Assembly: GCA_018222405.1 (NCBI GenBank)
Contig: JAAFAI010000035.1
Span: 1-36,528, forward strand
Reading direction: 5' to 3'
DNA from: Gammaproteobacteria bacterium
GTDB lineage: Bacteria; Pseudomonadota; Gammaproteobacteria; Enterobacterales; Alteromonadaceae
Length of the DNA: 36,528 nucleotides
In this document: positions 16,278 to 25,493 of the stretch, in pieces
Numbering within the stretch: the first letter of the stretch is position 1
How the letters are laid out: the number at the start of each line of letters is the position of its first letter
Position numbers and translations under genes: made by a program
The notes under the pieces: generated by a model
The model's database searches: none
Told to the model about the DNA's origin: nothing
What the model saw: the letters and a program-made list of their open reading frames with translations, nothing else

Positions 16278-17888
16278 TCAGGTGGGAGAAAAACGATAAC
16301 TCGTGGCTATTGCAGTCAGGCTTGTCATTAACTCATCGAGTTCAATTGCCTTGGCACGGGTAAGCTCACTTTGCTGCAGTAGTTCGTTGGATTGTTGGTT
16401 AATCCCCCTAACCTGACTCTGAATGGTTTGTGTGGCAACCACCACCTGTCGTGTGGAAGCTGCCAGTTGTTGATTATCATCACTTAGCGATAATACACTT
16501 TGCTGGCTTTGTTTAAGGGCGTTTTGTGTATGGTTAGCTTGCTCAAACGCCTTAGCGGTCAGCATTAGGTTGGCTTCCATTCCCTGCACAGTTGCTGTAA
16601 TGGAGTCCACTATTTTTGCCAGTATGGTGTTGATCTGATGTGTCGAGTGTTGAGTGCGCGAGGCAAGGGTACGAACTTCGTCTGCGACCACCGCAAAGCC
16701 TCTGCCGTGTTGGCCTGCACGGGCGGCTTCGATAGCTGCATTGAGCGCTAGGAGGTTAGTTTGTTCAGCAATTTCAGCAATCACTTTTACTACCGAGCCC
16801 ACCTGATCCCCGGCGTTTTGTAACGACGAAAGCTGCCGGGCAGACTCATTGATCTCTCGCTGCAGCGTGGCTATCTGTGCTGCGCTGACCGCCACTTCCT
16901 GTTTGCCCTGGCTAACCAGATCCGCGGCAGATGCCGCTGATTCGGACACGCTTTTTGAGTCTTCAGAGGCGCTGGCGATTTGTACTCCTACCTCTGCGAT
17001 AGCATTGTCCAGTTGCACCGACAGTTCGGATAAATGATGGGCTTGTTTATCGGAAGAAGCGGCTGATTCAATAAAGGTTGTGCTCGCACTGCTCAGCTGG
17101 CTTGTCATTGCTTTTAAAACAGTGTAATCCTCAGTTAAGGCCTTAATCAGTGTTTTCAGCGCAATAACCACCTGTCCGAGCTCATCATTACTGGCATTGG
17201 GTAACACCACTTCGAGGTTCTTATCGTGACTCAGGCTAGTGAGTGCTGCAGTGATACTAAGCATCGGCGAGACCAGTTTTTGATATAGATAGCGATAAGA
17301 TAGCAAGGCTACTACCATAACCAGCATCACAGAGGCGTAATTAATCCAGCGCATCAGCCCGAGGGTGACACTTACTTCTTCTGTGCCCTGAAACACCTGT
17401 TGAGCTGACTGTTCGCTTATCAGACTGACCAGTTCCCGGCTGGTGTTCTTGGCGTTTTCAATCAGCGTCAGAGCGTGCCTTGCCGCATCCCAGTCAGTAT
17501 CCGCTGCGCTCAAAATAGCCTCCAAATGGTCCATGGCTGTGAATAGTTCATACAGTGAGGTTTTCAGAGCCTCAGTGTTAAACCGGTGACGCTCACCAAA
17601 CAGAGAGAGCTTGTCCTGTAGTTGTGATTTTAGCTGTTCTGAGCGCTCAGCATAAGTATCACTGTCAATAGTGTAACCATACAGGGCGAAGCTAACGTTA
17701 TGCAGTTGAGCCAGCTCATCCTGGGTTTGTTGAAGCAACGTAAAAGCGGGCAGGGTATGCGATGTGAAGTGGCGGTTTTGTTGACTGACTTGATTGAGGC
17801 TTAACTGAAACATTATGCCAGTCAGCACCATGGCTATAATAAGCACCAGGTAGCCCACCATCACTTTGCGGCCAATTGATTTCAACAT
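16278..17888 (-). CDS. Methyl-accepting chemotaxis protein
   Basis: This 536-residue chemoreceptor has membrane segments at about 11-30 and 183-201. These flank a periplasmic, mostly helical sensor of about 150 residues resembling the four-helix-bundle class. A HAMP linker spans about 202-255. The long cytoplasmic coiled coil has the conserved hairpin tip at about 372-410 (EIAEQTNLLALNAAIEAARAG, GRGFAVVADEVRTLA), which binds CheA and CheW. There is no CheR-docking pentapeptide at the C terminus. The ligand cannot be predicted. No other chemotaxis gene is nearby, so it is an orphan receptor. Confidence 0.93.
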   Translation of the reverse strand: MLKSIGRKVMVGYLVLIIAMVLTGIMFQLSLNQVSQQNRHFTSHTLPAFTLLQQTQDELAQLHNVSFALYGYTIDSDTYAERSEQLKSQLQDKLSLFGERHRFNTEALKTSLYELFTAMDHLEAILSAADTDWDAARHALTLIENAKNTSRELVSLISEQSAQQVFQGTEEVSVTLGLMRWINYASVMLVMVVALLSYRYLYQKLVSPMLSITAALTSLSHDKNLEVVLPNASNDELGQVVIALKTLIKALTEDYTVLKAMTSQLSSASTTFIESAASSDKQAHHLSELSVQLDNAIAEVGVQIASASEDSKSVSESAASAADLVSQGKQEVAVSAAQIATLQREINESARQLSSLQNAGDQVGSVVKVIAEIAEQTNLLALNAAIEAARAGQHGRGFAVVADEVRTLASRTQHSTHQINTILAKIVDSITATVQGMEANLMLTAKAFEQANHTQNALKQSQQSVLSLSDDNQQLAASTRQVVVATQTIQSQVRGINQQSNELLQQSELTRAKAIELDELMTSLTAIATSYRFSPT

Positions 17889-18068
17889 GTCAGCTCTCTC
17901 AATATCCGATATACCGCAACAGACCCGATAAAGAGAGAGTTTATTTCATCTGAAATTGACTATTGATGAGATAACATTGGCGCATGGGTGTTCCCAGCAC
18001 CAATCTGTGGACTGATGACAACCTAACAGATAAACCTTTGTATTAGCGTCGGCTATACCCTTTGACAG

Positions 18069-19061
18069 TTAATCAAACATCGTCTGAATATCACAACTGG
18101 GCTTTTTACCCAGGTGATCAGCGTTTTTTGCCAGCCAATTTTCTGTGGTTTCTTCACCTGCATCACGTAAACACTCGAGAAACTTTTTGCGATTGTCAAA
18201 TTTGGTGGCACTATCCAGCGAGGAGAGCAGTTCACCGTTGGTCAGCAGATGGGTTCGCAACTGCTTTATCTGTCGCTCAACCTTGCCCAATAAAAAACGC
18301 TTACCACTTACCAGACGTTTCACACTGGCAATGGCATGCATTTCACGCATAAAGTTGCTGTGAAAACCAATTTCGGTAATACGATCACTGATATCATCAG
18401 AGCTTTTAGGGACTTCCTCCCGCTCTAAGGGCTGTAACAGCACAATTAGCACATCTTTACCTGCACATTCGTTCATAAGCGGGAATATCGCCGGGTTACC
18501 GGCATAACCGCCATCCCAATAATGTTTGCCGTCAATCTCAATAGCTTTATACACGTTAGGTAAACAAGCTGAAGCCAGTAGATGGTCGGTGGTGAGCTCC
18601 GGTGTGTTAAACAGGGCCAGCTTCCCTGTGCTGACTTCAGTGGCGGCAATATACAGGGGCAGTGGGTTAGCCTGTTGTAAGGCTTTAAAATCAACCTGCT
18701 GATCGACAATGTCACGTAACGGATTAATATCCAAAAGATTGATATCGTATGGAGAAAGAAACTGAAACGCACTCAGCCACCATTTCGTAACCGAGTTTTT
18801 GAGTCCGCCAGGGAGTTCAAAGCCGACATTTTGCTCAGCGACGGTATACCAGAAGTCAGCCAGTTGTTGCTTAGCGCCCTCGCGACCCTCTTTTCGCCAG
18901 CCCTCAGCGACCATTACAGCATTCATGGCTCCAGCGCTGGCACCGCTTATGCCGGTAATAGTGAGCCATGATTCTTCGAGCAGGCGGTTAAGTACGCCCC
19001 AGGTAAAAGCACCGTGAGCGCCACCGCCCTGTAGTGCTAGAGATAATTTTACGGATTTCAT
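18069..19061 (-). CDS. Patatin-like phospholipase family protein
   Basis: This 330-residue predicted lipid acyl hydrolase has the family's Ser-Asp dyad. GGGAHG forms the oxyanion hole, GASAG holds Ser42 and DGG holds Asp183 (WDGGYAGNP). ATG 19061 is preferred over 19070 because AGGG lies 8 bp before it but directly abuts the upstream ATG. No signal peptide is visible, so it should be cytoplasmic unless exported by another route. The C-terminal third is helical and lacks the beta-barrel seen in outer-membrane patatins. It stands alone, with 180 bp to the chemoreceptor gene. Confidence 0.88.
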   Translation of the reverse strand: MKSVKLSLALQGGGAHGAFTWGVLNRLLEESWLTITGISGASAGAMNAVMVAEGWRKEGREGAKQQLADFWYTVAEQNVGFELPGGLKNSVTKWWLSAFQFLSPYDINLLDINPLRDIVDQQVDFKALQQANPLPLYIAATEVSTGKLALFNTPELTTDHLLASACLPNVYKAIEIDGKHYWDGGYAGNPAIFPLMNECAGKDVLIVLLQPLEREEVPKSSDDISDRITEIGFHSNFMREMHAIASVKRLVSGKRFLLGKVERQIKQLRTHLLTNGELLSSLDSATKFDNRKKFLECLRDAGEETTENWLAKNADHLGKKPSCDIQTMFD

Positions 19062-19155
19062 GAGTAGCATCCCTGAAAAGTGCTGCGGTGCAGCATGGAA
19101 AGCTATTATTACGCAAAATTAGTCTGAGTAGTTTAAAAAATATACAATATAATGA

Positions 19156-19174
19156 CGCCGGAGTAATTCCGGCG
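19156..19174. repeat. Perfect hairpin after the coiled-coil gene
   Basis: A seven-base perfect inverted repeat (CGCCGGA/TCCGGCG, five-base loop) lies between the stop at 19217 and the patatin gene start. On the minus strand it is not followed by a solid T-run, so termination is uncertain. Confidence 0.4.
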
Positions 19175-19216
19175 GCATTTATGTAAACAAATTTTGATAT
19201 GGTTGGTGGCAGACGC

Positions 19217-20014
19217 TTACTGACCGCCGGTAGAACCGGGAGGTGAGGCGGGCACGCTTGCCGAGGGTGAACTCACTACTTTGGTGGCCAGTTCACGAAT
19301 TTCAGATTCCAGCGACGCTATTCGGCTCGACAGGGCATTGTTGCGCTGCTCAAGTAAAGCCAGTTTATCACTCAGACTTTTAATTTCCTGCTGGCGAGAG
19401 CTGCTATTGGCATTAACCTGTTCCATCTGAACATTGATGGCGAGCATTTCATCGGAAACGGTTTCCAGGCTGCTATTTAAGGTAGCTAACTGCGTTTTCT
19501 GGCTATCCAGATTACGTGAAACCTGGGATACAGACTCCTGCAGGTCCTTTTTATCGCCGGCGACTTTATCGGTCAGGTCAGCAATCTCTTTCTGATTACG
19601 GCGCCAGGCGGAAGCCCAGAGCTTGTCCATTTGTTCCCATAATTCAGCAGTTTTGTTGGTCAGCTCGGTAACCTTTACCTGCAAAGCTACGGTTGATTCA
19701 CCAATCTCCTCACCGGTGGCAGACAGTTTATTTTCCAACTGCTGGATACGTTGCTCTGCGCTTTGCAGCGTGGCATTTTGCTTTTGCGTAACCGTAAATA
19801 AGTAGCCTGCTGCACCACAACCTACAATGGCTACCAACAAGGCAACAACGCCCCAGCCTGAGCCGCCTCTGGCTTTTTCTGGTTCTCCGGAAGCGGATGT
19901 CTGTGAAGTCGTCACCGAACGGTGAACCGGTGCCGTTTTGGTTTGATATCCGCGACGGTCTTCTTCGTCGAGTCTGATTGTGGGAAAGTCATCGTTGCGC
20001 GAGTTATTAGCCAT
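19217..20014 (-). CDS. Single-span membrane protein with long coiled coil, unknown function
   Basis: This 265-residue protein has a hydrophilic cytoplasmic N terminus of about 52 residues, one membrane helix at about 55-75 (WGVVALLVAIVGCGAAGYLF) and a long coiled-coil region to about residue 245. It ends in a Ser/Pro/Gly-rich tail. ATG 20014 is chosen because AGAGGGA precedes it. The layout suits a bitopic scaffold with the coiled coil in the periplasm. I do not recognise a named family and propose no function. It stands 123 bp downstream of the thioredoxin-like gene in the same direction. Confidence 0.75.
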   Translation of the reverse strand: MANNSRNDDFPTIRLDEEDRRGYQTKTAPVHRSVTTSQTSASGEPEKARGGSGWGVVALLVAIVGCGAAGYLFTVTQKQNATLQSAEQRIQQLENKLSATGEEIGESTVALQVKVTELTNKTAELWEQMDKLWASAWRRNQKEIADLTDKVAGDKKDLQESVSQVSRNLDSQKTQLATLNSSLETVSDEMLAINVQMEQVNANSSSRQQEIKSLSDKLALLEQRNNALSSRIASLESEIRELATKVVSSPSASVPASPPGSTGGQ

Positions 20015-20137
20015 ATTCCCTCTTAATGACAACTGTGGCGATATAATTATTCATGAAAACGGGCGCCGGGCCCTTATACTCTGATGTTATCGCTAATTTC
20101 TGTGCAATACCAATGTTAGCCGGTACTTTTTGGCAGA

Positions 20138-20860
20138 TTACCAGTCGATTGGTGAATAGTTGGGTGTTTTATCCCCAATTTCACCCTCCTGATGCATCCG
20201 GATAAGGTCCGCCTGCAATGCCATGCGATATTGCTTTACGGCACGCCACCGGGCGTTAAGGGCCGGCACTGGCTGGCCGGCGTCTTCTTTGGCCAGTAAT
20301 TTTCCAAGTCGCTGGTAATCTTCATATAACCTGTTGGCTTGCTGTGTTTCAAAAGCCTCAACCTCAGGCACTATTGGGCCCGGTTGCCATTGGGATTCCC
20401 AGTACTGCAGTTGTGCTTGTAAATAGTCCTGAAGAGCCGCGGCAGACTCATTGTGGGCACTTTGCCAGGCCGGTAAGCTTGCGCGATTAATCACCCGCCG
20501 GGTTTGTGGATCAATCAACAGCAACGTAGGCGTAGCAAAATAGGCAGGATAGCCAAACTGACTCAGCAAAGCATGTTTGTTTTCTAAATAGCCTACGTCC
20601 ACGGGTAACAATGCTATGTTTTTGGTTACAGGAGCCAGTGCTGGATCATTTAAATAACCAGCCAGCGCCCGTGAGTCATGACACCACTGTGCACCCAACA
20701 CCAGGGCAACCAGTTGGTGATTCTCAACGGCCTGAGCGATGGTATGCTCTACCACCGCGGCCTCGTTATCATAGCGCTGATAAAAACCACTGCTGTCGTC
20801 GCCGGCCAGCAAAGGCCCCGCAACAACCAGCATTAATACCGCGGTCAGTTTACGCAACAT
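20138..20860 (-). CDS. Exported thioredoxin-fold protein with CxxS motif
   Basis: This 240-residue protein has a signal peptide (cleavage probably after LLAG, near residue 20). A thioredoxin-like domain covers about 35-150. The active-site position reads WCHDS: Cys60 is kept but the second cysteine is Ser63, and the cis-Pro loop is visible as FATPTLLLID. CxxS proteins cannot make the intramolecular disulfide of classic thioredoxins and usually act on mixed disulfides or as chaperone-like binders. The C-terminal 80 residues are helical and unrecognised. It starts 2 bp after the GNAT-nitrilase stop, so the two are cotranscribed. Confidence 0.75.
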   Translation of the reverse strand: MLRKLTAVLMLVVAGPLLAGDDSSGFYQRYDNEAAVVEHTIAQAVENHQLVALVLGAQWCHDSRALAGYLNDPALAPVTKNIALLPVDVGYLENKHALLSQFGYPAYFATPTLLLIDPQTRRVINRASLPAWQSAHNESAAALQDYLQAQLQYWESQWQPGPIVPEVEAFETQQANRLYEDYQRLGKLLAKEDAGQPVPALNARWRAVKQYRMALQADLIRMHQEGEIGDKTPNYSPIDW

Positions 20861-20862
20861 AA

Positions 20863-22416
20863 TTAGTCTTCACCACCCAGCCATTCCACCCGGTAAAGGT
20901 CACGGCGACGGTCGAGGTAGTTACGGACCGACCCTTCATTTTGCAGGGTAGTTAATTTATCCAAATCCAAATCCACAATCAGCGTCATTTCGGTGTTAGG
21001 CGTGGTTTCCGAAACGATAGCATCGTGCGGGAAAGCAAAATCAGACGGCGAAAATACCGCGGTTTGGCCGTACTGAATATCCACGTTATCCACCTTCGGC
21101 AGGTTGCCTACGCTGCCCGCAATGGCTACATAGCACTCGTTCTCAATCGCGCGCGCCTGCGCACACCGGCGTACCCGCAGGTAACCGTTTTTGGTATCAG
21201 TCCAGAACGGCACAAACAGTATTTGCATTTCTTGGTCAGACAGCACCCTGGCAAGCTCGGGGAACTCCACGTCGTAACAAATTAAAATCCCGATTTTGCC
21301 AAAGTCGGTATCAAAACAGCGCAGGTAGTTACCGCCTTTCATGATCCAGTCTTTCTTTTCGTGCGGTGTGGGATGCAGTTTGTACTGCGCTTCTATGGTC
21401 CCATCACGTTTGCACAGGTAACTAACGTTATACAGCTCCTCATCTTCAATCACCGGCATGGAGCCGGCAATAACATTGATATTGTAAGAAACTGCCAATA
21501 GCGAGGTGGCGGTGAGAATTTCGTCAGTATATTCGGCCAGATGCCAGATAGCATCTATGGAGGATTCTGATTCCGCCAGGCCCATCAGCGGTGCATTAAA
21601 AAACTCCGGGAATAGCGCCACGTCACAACCGTAATCCGAAAGCGCATCGACAAAATACTCTACCTGCTGAATAAGCTCTTCGACGTTTTCGAAGTAACGC
21701 ATCTGCCATTGCACACAACCAATGCGGGCTGAGCTCTTTTTACCACCGATCAGTTGCGGATTGCCGGGCTCATAATAAATGTTATGCCACTGCAGCAGCG
21801 TGGCATAACCCTTAGACGCTTTGTCTTCAGGCAGGTACGCCTGCATGATTTGCTTTACTTCAAATCCATTGGATAACTGAAAAGTGAGAATAGGGTCAAA
21901 AATGTCTTTCGATTTTACCCGCTCGATATATTCGTAGGGCGACATTTCCGATGCATGCTTGGCATAGTTGGGAATCCGCCCGCCGGCCATTATGGATTTT
22001 AAGTTGAGGTTGCGGCATAACTCTTTGCGCGCTTCATATAAACGGCGTCCCAGACGTAAGCCGCGGTATTCCGGTGAGACAATTACTTCGACGCCGTAGA
22101 GTACGTCGCCATTTGGATCGTGAGTCGTGAGGTAGGCATCGCCGGTGATCTCATCATAGGAATGCTTATCACCAAACTGGTCGTAATCCACAATCACTGA
22201 AATAGCAAAGGCGACTACCTTACCTTTATCTTCTATACAAATCTGGCCGTCGCGGAAAGTTGTTATTTGTGCCTTATAATTTTTATAGGGCCAGGCTCCG
22301 CCTACATTGCGGTAGACATCGTCCATGAGTTCCTTTACATCCTGGTAGTCGTCCAGGGTCAGATGTCTCAGGTCGAGATGGTGTTCGGTATCTTCGGTAT
22401 ATAATTCGTCGCTCAT
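20863..22416 (-). CDS. GNAT acetyltransferase-carbon-nitrogen hydrolase fusion
   Basis: This 517-residue two-domain cytoplasmic enzyme has an N-terminal GNAT domain (about 10-205) with the acetyl-CoA loop RGLRLGRRLYEARK, then a nitrilase-superfamily domain (about 225-510). The nitrilase triad is intact: Glu271 in LFPEFF, Lys346 in YKLHPTP and Cys380 in ILICYDVEFPE. Such fusions are a known family in bacteria, but their substrate is not established to my knowledge; an amidase or amide-transfer role is likely from the domains. It is the first gene of a minus-strand pair with the CxxS thioredoxin-like protein and is divergent from the 2OG oxygenase gene. Confidence 0.9.
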   Translation of the reverse strand: MSDELYTEDTEHHLDLRHLTLDDYQDVKELMDDVYRNVGGAWPYKNYKAQITTFRDGQICIEDKGKVVAFAISVIVDYDQFGDKHSYDEITGDAYLTTHDPNGDVLYGVEVIVSPEYRGLRLGRRLYEARKELCRNLNLKSIMAGGRIPNYAKHASEMSPYEYIERVKSKDIFDPILTFQLSNGFEVKQIMQAYLPEDKASKGYATLLQWHNIYYEPGNPQLIGGKKSSARIGCVQWQMRYFENVEELIQQVEYFVDALSDYGCDVALFPEFFNAPLMGLAESESSIDAIWHLAEYTDEILTATSLLAVSYNINVIAGSMPVIEDEELYNVSYLCKRDGTIEAQYKLHPTPHEKKDWIMKGGNYLRCFDTDFGKIGILICYDVEFPELARVLSDQEMQILFVPFWTDTKNGYLRVRRCAQARAIENECYVAIAGSVGNLPKVDNVDIQYGQTAVFSPSDFAFPHDAIVSETTPNTEMTLIVDLDLDKLTTLQNEGSVRNYLDRRRDLYRVEWLGGED

Positions 22417-22586
22417 TCTATTTTCTCAAAAATGACTTGTCTGTGGGCAACATAGCATGCACCGGTGATGCACTCCAAGTTTTCCAGTTATTACAAACCT
22501 ATACCTTGTTAACGGCGCATTTGATCAGTACCAGCGGCGCAATCGGTCAGGCTGGAGCAAAAATATCGGATCGTATAAAAAATAAC

Positions 22587-22615
22587 TTGTCTAATCGTCG
22601 TTTTCAGTATATTTA
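22587..22615 (+). promoter_or_regulatory. Candidate promoter of the 2OG oxygenase gene
   Basis: TTGTCT at 22587-22592 is followed after 17 bp by TATTTA at 22610-22615 (TATATT after 15 bp is an alternative). A start near 22622 would leave a short leader before TTG 22647. The rest of the 230-bp divergent gap shows no clear operator. Confidence 0.4.
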
Positions 22616-22646
22616 ACACGCCTGTTTTATTTGGATCCCCCCTCTG

Positions 22647-23312
22647 TTGACAACTTCTTTAGAAAACCATGTCCTTGCCGGGTCTCAGGCCCCCGAGGAG
22701 TTGTATGAACGCATTGCTGACGACTTGTTTCAGCGTGGCTACAGTATCATTCCCGCCGCGCTACCGCCGGCACTGACTACTCGTTTGACAGCCTATGCCC
22801 AGGAAGCGATTGACTTTGACCCCGCCGGGATTGGCCGGGCAAGGCAGTATCATCAGAACGAATTTGTTCGCACCGATGAGATATGCTGGATTCAGGGGAC
22901 CGCGGCGGTGACTACGGCGTGGTTAAACTGGATGGATTGTTTAAAATCCTATCTGAATAAGCGGTTGTTTCTTGGTTTGTTTTCTTACGAAAGTCACTTT
23001 GCTCATTATCCACCTGGCAGTTTTTATAAACGCCATATGGATGCATTTCAGGGGGAGTCTAACCGGGTCTTATCGACGGTTTTTTACCTCAATTCTGACT
23101 GGACACAGGAAGATGGTGGGGAACTGGTGATTTACCCGCCGGCAAAGCCGGATGAGTCGGTTTCCGTTACCCCGCTGGCCGGCACAATGGTGATATTTCT
23201 CAGTGAAGAGTTTCCCCATGAAGTTATGCCTGCCAGGCGCGATCGGTTCTCAATAGCCGGTTGGTTCAGAGTTAACAACTCTAAGGCACAACGGGTAGAT
23301 CCGCCGCGATAA
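22647..23312 (+). CDS. 2-oxoglutarate/Fe(II)-dependent oxygenase (prolyl hydroxylase-like)
   Basis: This protein of up to 221 residues has the double-stranded beta-helix iron site. His130 and Asp132 lie in FYKRHMDAF, His191 in EFPHEVMP, and the 2-oxoglutarate-binding Arg is probably Arg200 in RRDRFSIAGWF. The layout resembles the SM-20/EGL-9 prolyl hydroxylase group. The substrate is unknown; bacterial relatives hydroxylate proline in proteins such as EF-Tu or act on small molecules. The start is uncertain: no ATG is in frame, so TTG 22647 is the best candidate, with TTG 22701 possible. No Shine-Dalgarno site is evident. It is divergent from the GNAT-nitrilase gene. Confidence 0.85.
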   Translation: MTTSLENHVLAGSQAPEELYERIADDLFQRGYSIIPAALPPALTTRLTAYAQEAIDFDPAGIGRARQYHQNEFVRTDEICWIQGTAAVTTAWLNWMDCLKSYLNKRLFLGLFSYESHFAHYPPGSFYKRHMDAFQGESNRVLSTVFYLNSDWTQEDGGELVIYPPAKPDESVSVTPLAGTMVIFLSEEFPHEVMPARRDRFSIAGWFRVNNSKAQRVDPPR

Positions 23313-23518
23313 AGTGCGGAGTTTGCTTAGCGCTGGGTAAATAAATGCGTAATGGTAAATATCAGTATGGCAGTTTTATGAAATTCGGGATAACATCATA
23401 AGATACAAACCTTCAGGTTTAGCGCTTCGTGCAGTGGCAGACGTCATTAATACAAGGCTGCCGCAAGCCGGGCATTGCACAGACAAGGAAAGCAATTTCG
23501 TGTTAAGTGGTTGTGACA

Positions 23519-25177
23519 ATGGATAAAATCCCATTACCGAAAGCAATTGATGAGTTAAAAGTACTGGTTGTAGACAACCAGGCGCTTATTCATGACCTAA
23601 TCAAGTCGGCCCTGCTGGAGCTGGGCGTTAAGCAGGTGAGCAGCGCGCAAAACGCTTTTCATGCCGTTCGGCTGTGTCAGAAAGACACCTTTGACGTTGT
23701 CTTGCTGGCATTTAATGTCAGCAGCGACAAAGACGGTTTCCATCTGTTTGAAGAACTTAAACACAACAATTATGTCGGCGACAAATCCACTGTAGTGTTT
23801 TTAAGTGCAGAAACCAGTATGGAGCTGGTTAATTGCATCATCGAACTGCAACCGGATGACTTTTGGGTAAAACCCCTGGATGCCAGCCGGGTTCAGCAGC
23901 GCTTTAATTACCTGGTCAATATTCGCCGTAAATTGCACAAAGTTATGCATTGCATGGATAACGGCGATTACGCGGCAGCGATATATCATGCCGAGCGGAG
24001 CCTCAAAGATGAGGGCGTATCAGAATATCACCCGCGCCTTAAAAGGATGATTGGTGAATGTCTGATCAACCTGCGGGACTATGCCACCGCTGAGCGCTAT
24101 TTCAGTCGACTCAAGGAAGAATACGATCATGCCTGGGTGCATATTGGCCTTGCCAAAACCCTCTTCAGGCAGGACAAAGTGGATGAGGCTGAGCTGCTGA
24201 TCGAAGACTTATTGCAGCGCAATGATACCCGCTTCCTTACCTACGATTTACTGGCTCAGTACTATATCAGCAAAGAGCGGTTTGATGTGGCTTATGAGCA
24301 GGTTAAAGCAGCAAGTAAACTGGCTCCCCGCAATATTGAACGAAACAAAAAGTTGTGGGATCTGGCCCGGCTGAACCGCGATAAATACGGGCAGTTGTCG
24401 GCTGTGCAGAATATGGCAAAATTTGCCAGAAACTCCATTCATGATTCACCGGAGCTTGGCCTTAACGTGGTTCGCACCATGATTGATTTGGCTGCAACTG
24501 TATCGGGTTCAGAGTCGGAAAAATTACTGCGCCAGGTAACCCGCGAGATTGAAGGCTTAACCCGCGGCGATTTTGTGGAGCCTGCTCTGGCTAACAAGAT
24601 GTTGGTGATAAAAGCTCGCATAGAGTCGTTGAAAAATAATAAACGCGAAGCCGAAAAGCTGCTGAAAGAAAACCTGCAAACTGACGCGGCGATGAATCTG
24701 GAAGATAACCTGGATTTAATGAAGGCGTACCACGAGCTGGGCATGAAAGAAGATTGCCTAGCTATTCTCGACAAACTGCGAGCGCAACTGGCGGGGGATA
24801 CCCTGGCCAGTCAGGTGGTGGATGAATACCTCAAGCGTGAAGAGATTGAACGTCGTGAAATCAAATTTACCACCAAAGAGTTAAAAGAAATGGCGGCGGT
24901 AAACTATCGCGAAAACCGTATTATACCGGCCTACAATAATCTGTGCCAGGCAATGACGTTATCGCCTCACGATAAGTCGATAGCCCTGAGTCTATTGAAA
25001 GTGCTGGTGCAGATTAATAAGAATGAGCTCTTATCAGACAGCCAGCATGAGGTAGCAGTGAATGCTGCAGACTTGCTCGGTAAAACCAGTCTACCGGCTA
25101 ATCAACAACAAAAGTACGATGAATACGTCAGTGCGTTGTCGCTCAGTGAAGCGGCTGCGCATGCCACGCCCGAATAA
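23519..25177 (+). CDS. Pseudo-receiver plus TPR-repeat protein
   Basis: This 552-residue cytoplasmic protein has a receiver fold in residues 13-135 and a long helical TPR-type region from about 140 to the end. The receiver has lost its chemistry: the acid pair is Asp19-Asn20 (VVDNQ), the phospho-acceptor site is Ala64 (VVLLAFNV), while Ser96 and Lys118 (FWVKPL) remain. It probably cannot be phosphorylated by aspartyl phosphate and may signal by protein contact. TPR-like pairs are visible in YHPRLKRMIGECLINLRDYATAERYF and AWVHIGLAKTLFRQDKVDEAELL. ATG 23519 is preferred over GTG 23507. A terminator follows and no kinase gene is adjacent. Confidence 0.85.
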   Translation: MDKIPLPKAIDELKVLVVDNQALIHDLIKSALLELGVKQVSSAQNAFHAVRLCQKDTFDVVLLAFNVSSDKDGFHLFEELKHNNYVGDKSTVVFLSAETSMELVNCIIELQPDDFWVKPLDASRVQQRFNYLVNIRRKLHKVMHCMDNGDYAAAIYHAERSLKDEGVSEYHPRLKRMIGECLINLRDYATAERYFSRLKEEYDHAWVHIGLAKTLFRQDKVDEAELLIEDLLQRNDTRFLTYDLLAQYYISKERFDVAYEQVKAASKLAPRNIERNKKLWDLARLNRDKYGQLSAVQNMAKFARNSIHDSPELGLNVVRTMIDLAATVSGSESEKLLRQVTREIEGLTRGDFVEPALANKMLVIKARIESLKNNKREAEKLLKENLQTDAAMNLEDNLDLMKAYHELGMKEDCLAILDKLRAQLAGDTLASQVVDEYLKREEIERREIKFTTKELKEMAAVNYRENRIIPAYNNLCQAMTLSPHDKSIALSLLKVLVQINKNELLSDSQHEVAVNAADLLGKTSLPANQQQKYDEYVSALSLSEAAAHATPE

Positions 25178-25186
25178 ACACTGCGA

Positions 25187-25220
25187 TAAACCCGCTCACT
25201 CAGGCGGGTTTACTTTTTTT
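25187..25220 (+). terminator. Terminator after the receiver-TPR gene
   Basis: The nine-base stem TAAACCCGC/GCGGGTTTA (25187-25195 with 25204-25212), with an eight-base loop, is followed by a run of seven T residues. It separates the receiver-TPR gene from ahpC. Confidence 0.9.
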
Positions 25221-25249
25221 GATTAATTCCTATTCAAAAATATCATTCT

Positions 25250-25293
25250 GATAGGTTTTATCGAATCAGACTTTCAACAAATCCAATTATAAA
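25250..25293 (+). promoter_or_regulatory. Candidate ahpC promoter with OxyR-like half sites
   Basis: TATAAA at 25288-25293 is a plausible -10 without a good -35. The -35 area is bordered by GATAGGTT...GAATC (25250-25267), which partly resembles the ATAG/CTAT half sites of OxyR. Placement next to a weak -35 fits an OxyR-activated promoter, and ahpC is an OxyR target in many relatives. The match is imperfect. Confidence 0.35.
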
Positions 25294-25347
25294 TCTTCAG
25301 CGTCAGTCGCTATTCTTATCCCAAGTCAAAAGGAAGCGGGAAAGAAA

Positions 25348-25373
25348 CAATCCGTGACGGCAATCCGTAACGG
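25348..25373 (+). repeat. 13-bp tandem duplication in the ahpC leader
   Basis: CAATCCGTGACGG is followed directly by CAATCCGTAACGG (one mismatch). A partial third element, CCCGTAACC, follows at 25381-25389. It lies 121-146 bp before the ahpC ATG in the probable untranslated leader. Confidence 0.7.
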
Positions 25374-25493
25374 TTGAATTCCCGTAACCTTTACTGCAGA
25401 TCAACAGTGTGAATGTGATAAGCCCCGATGGTTATCCTGTTCATACAGTTAATTTAGAAAGCGTTAAATAAACCTAACTTTAGGAGAAAGTAA

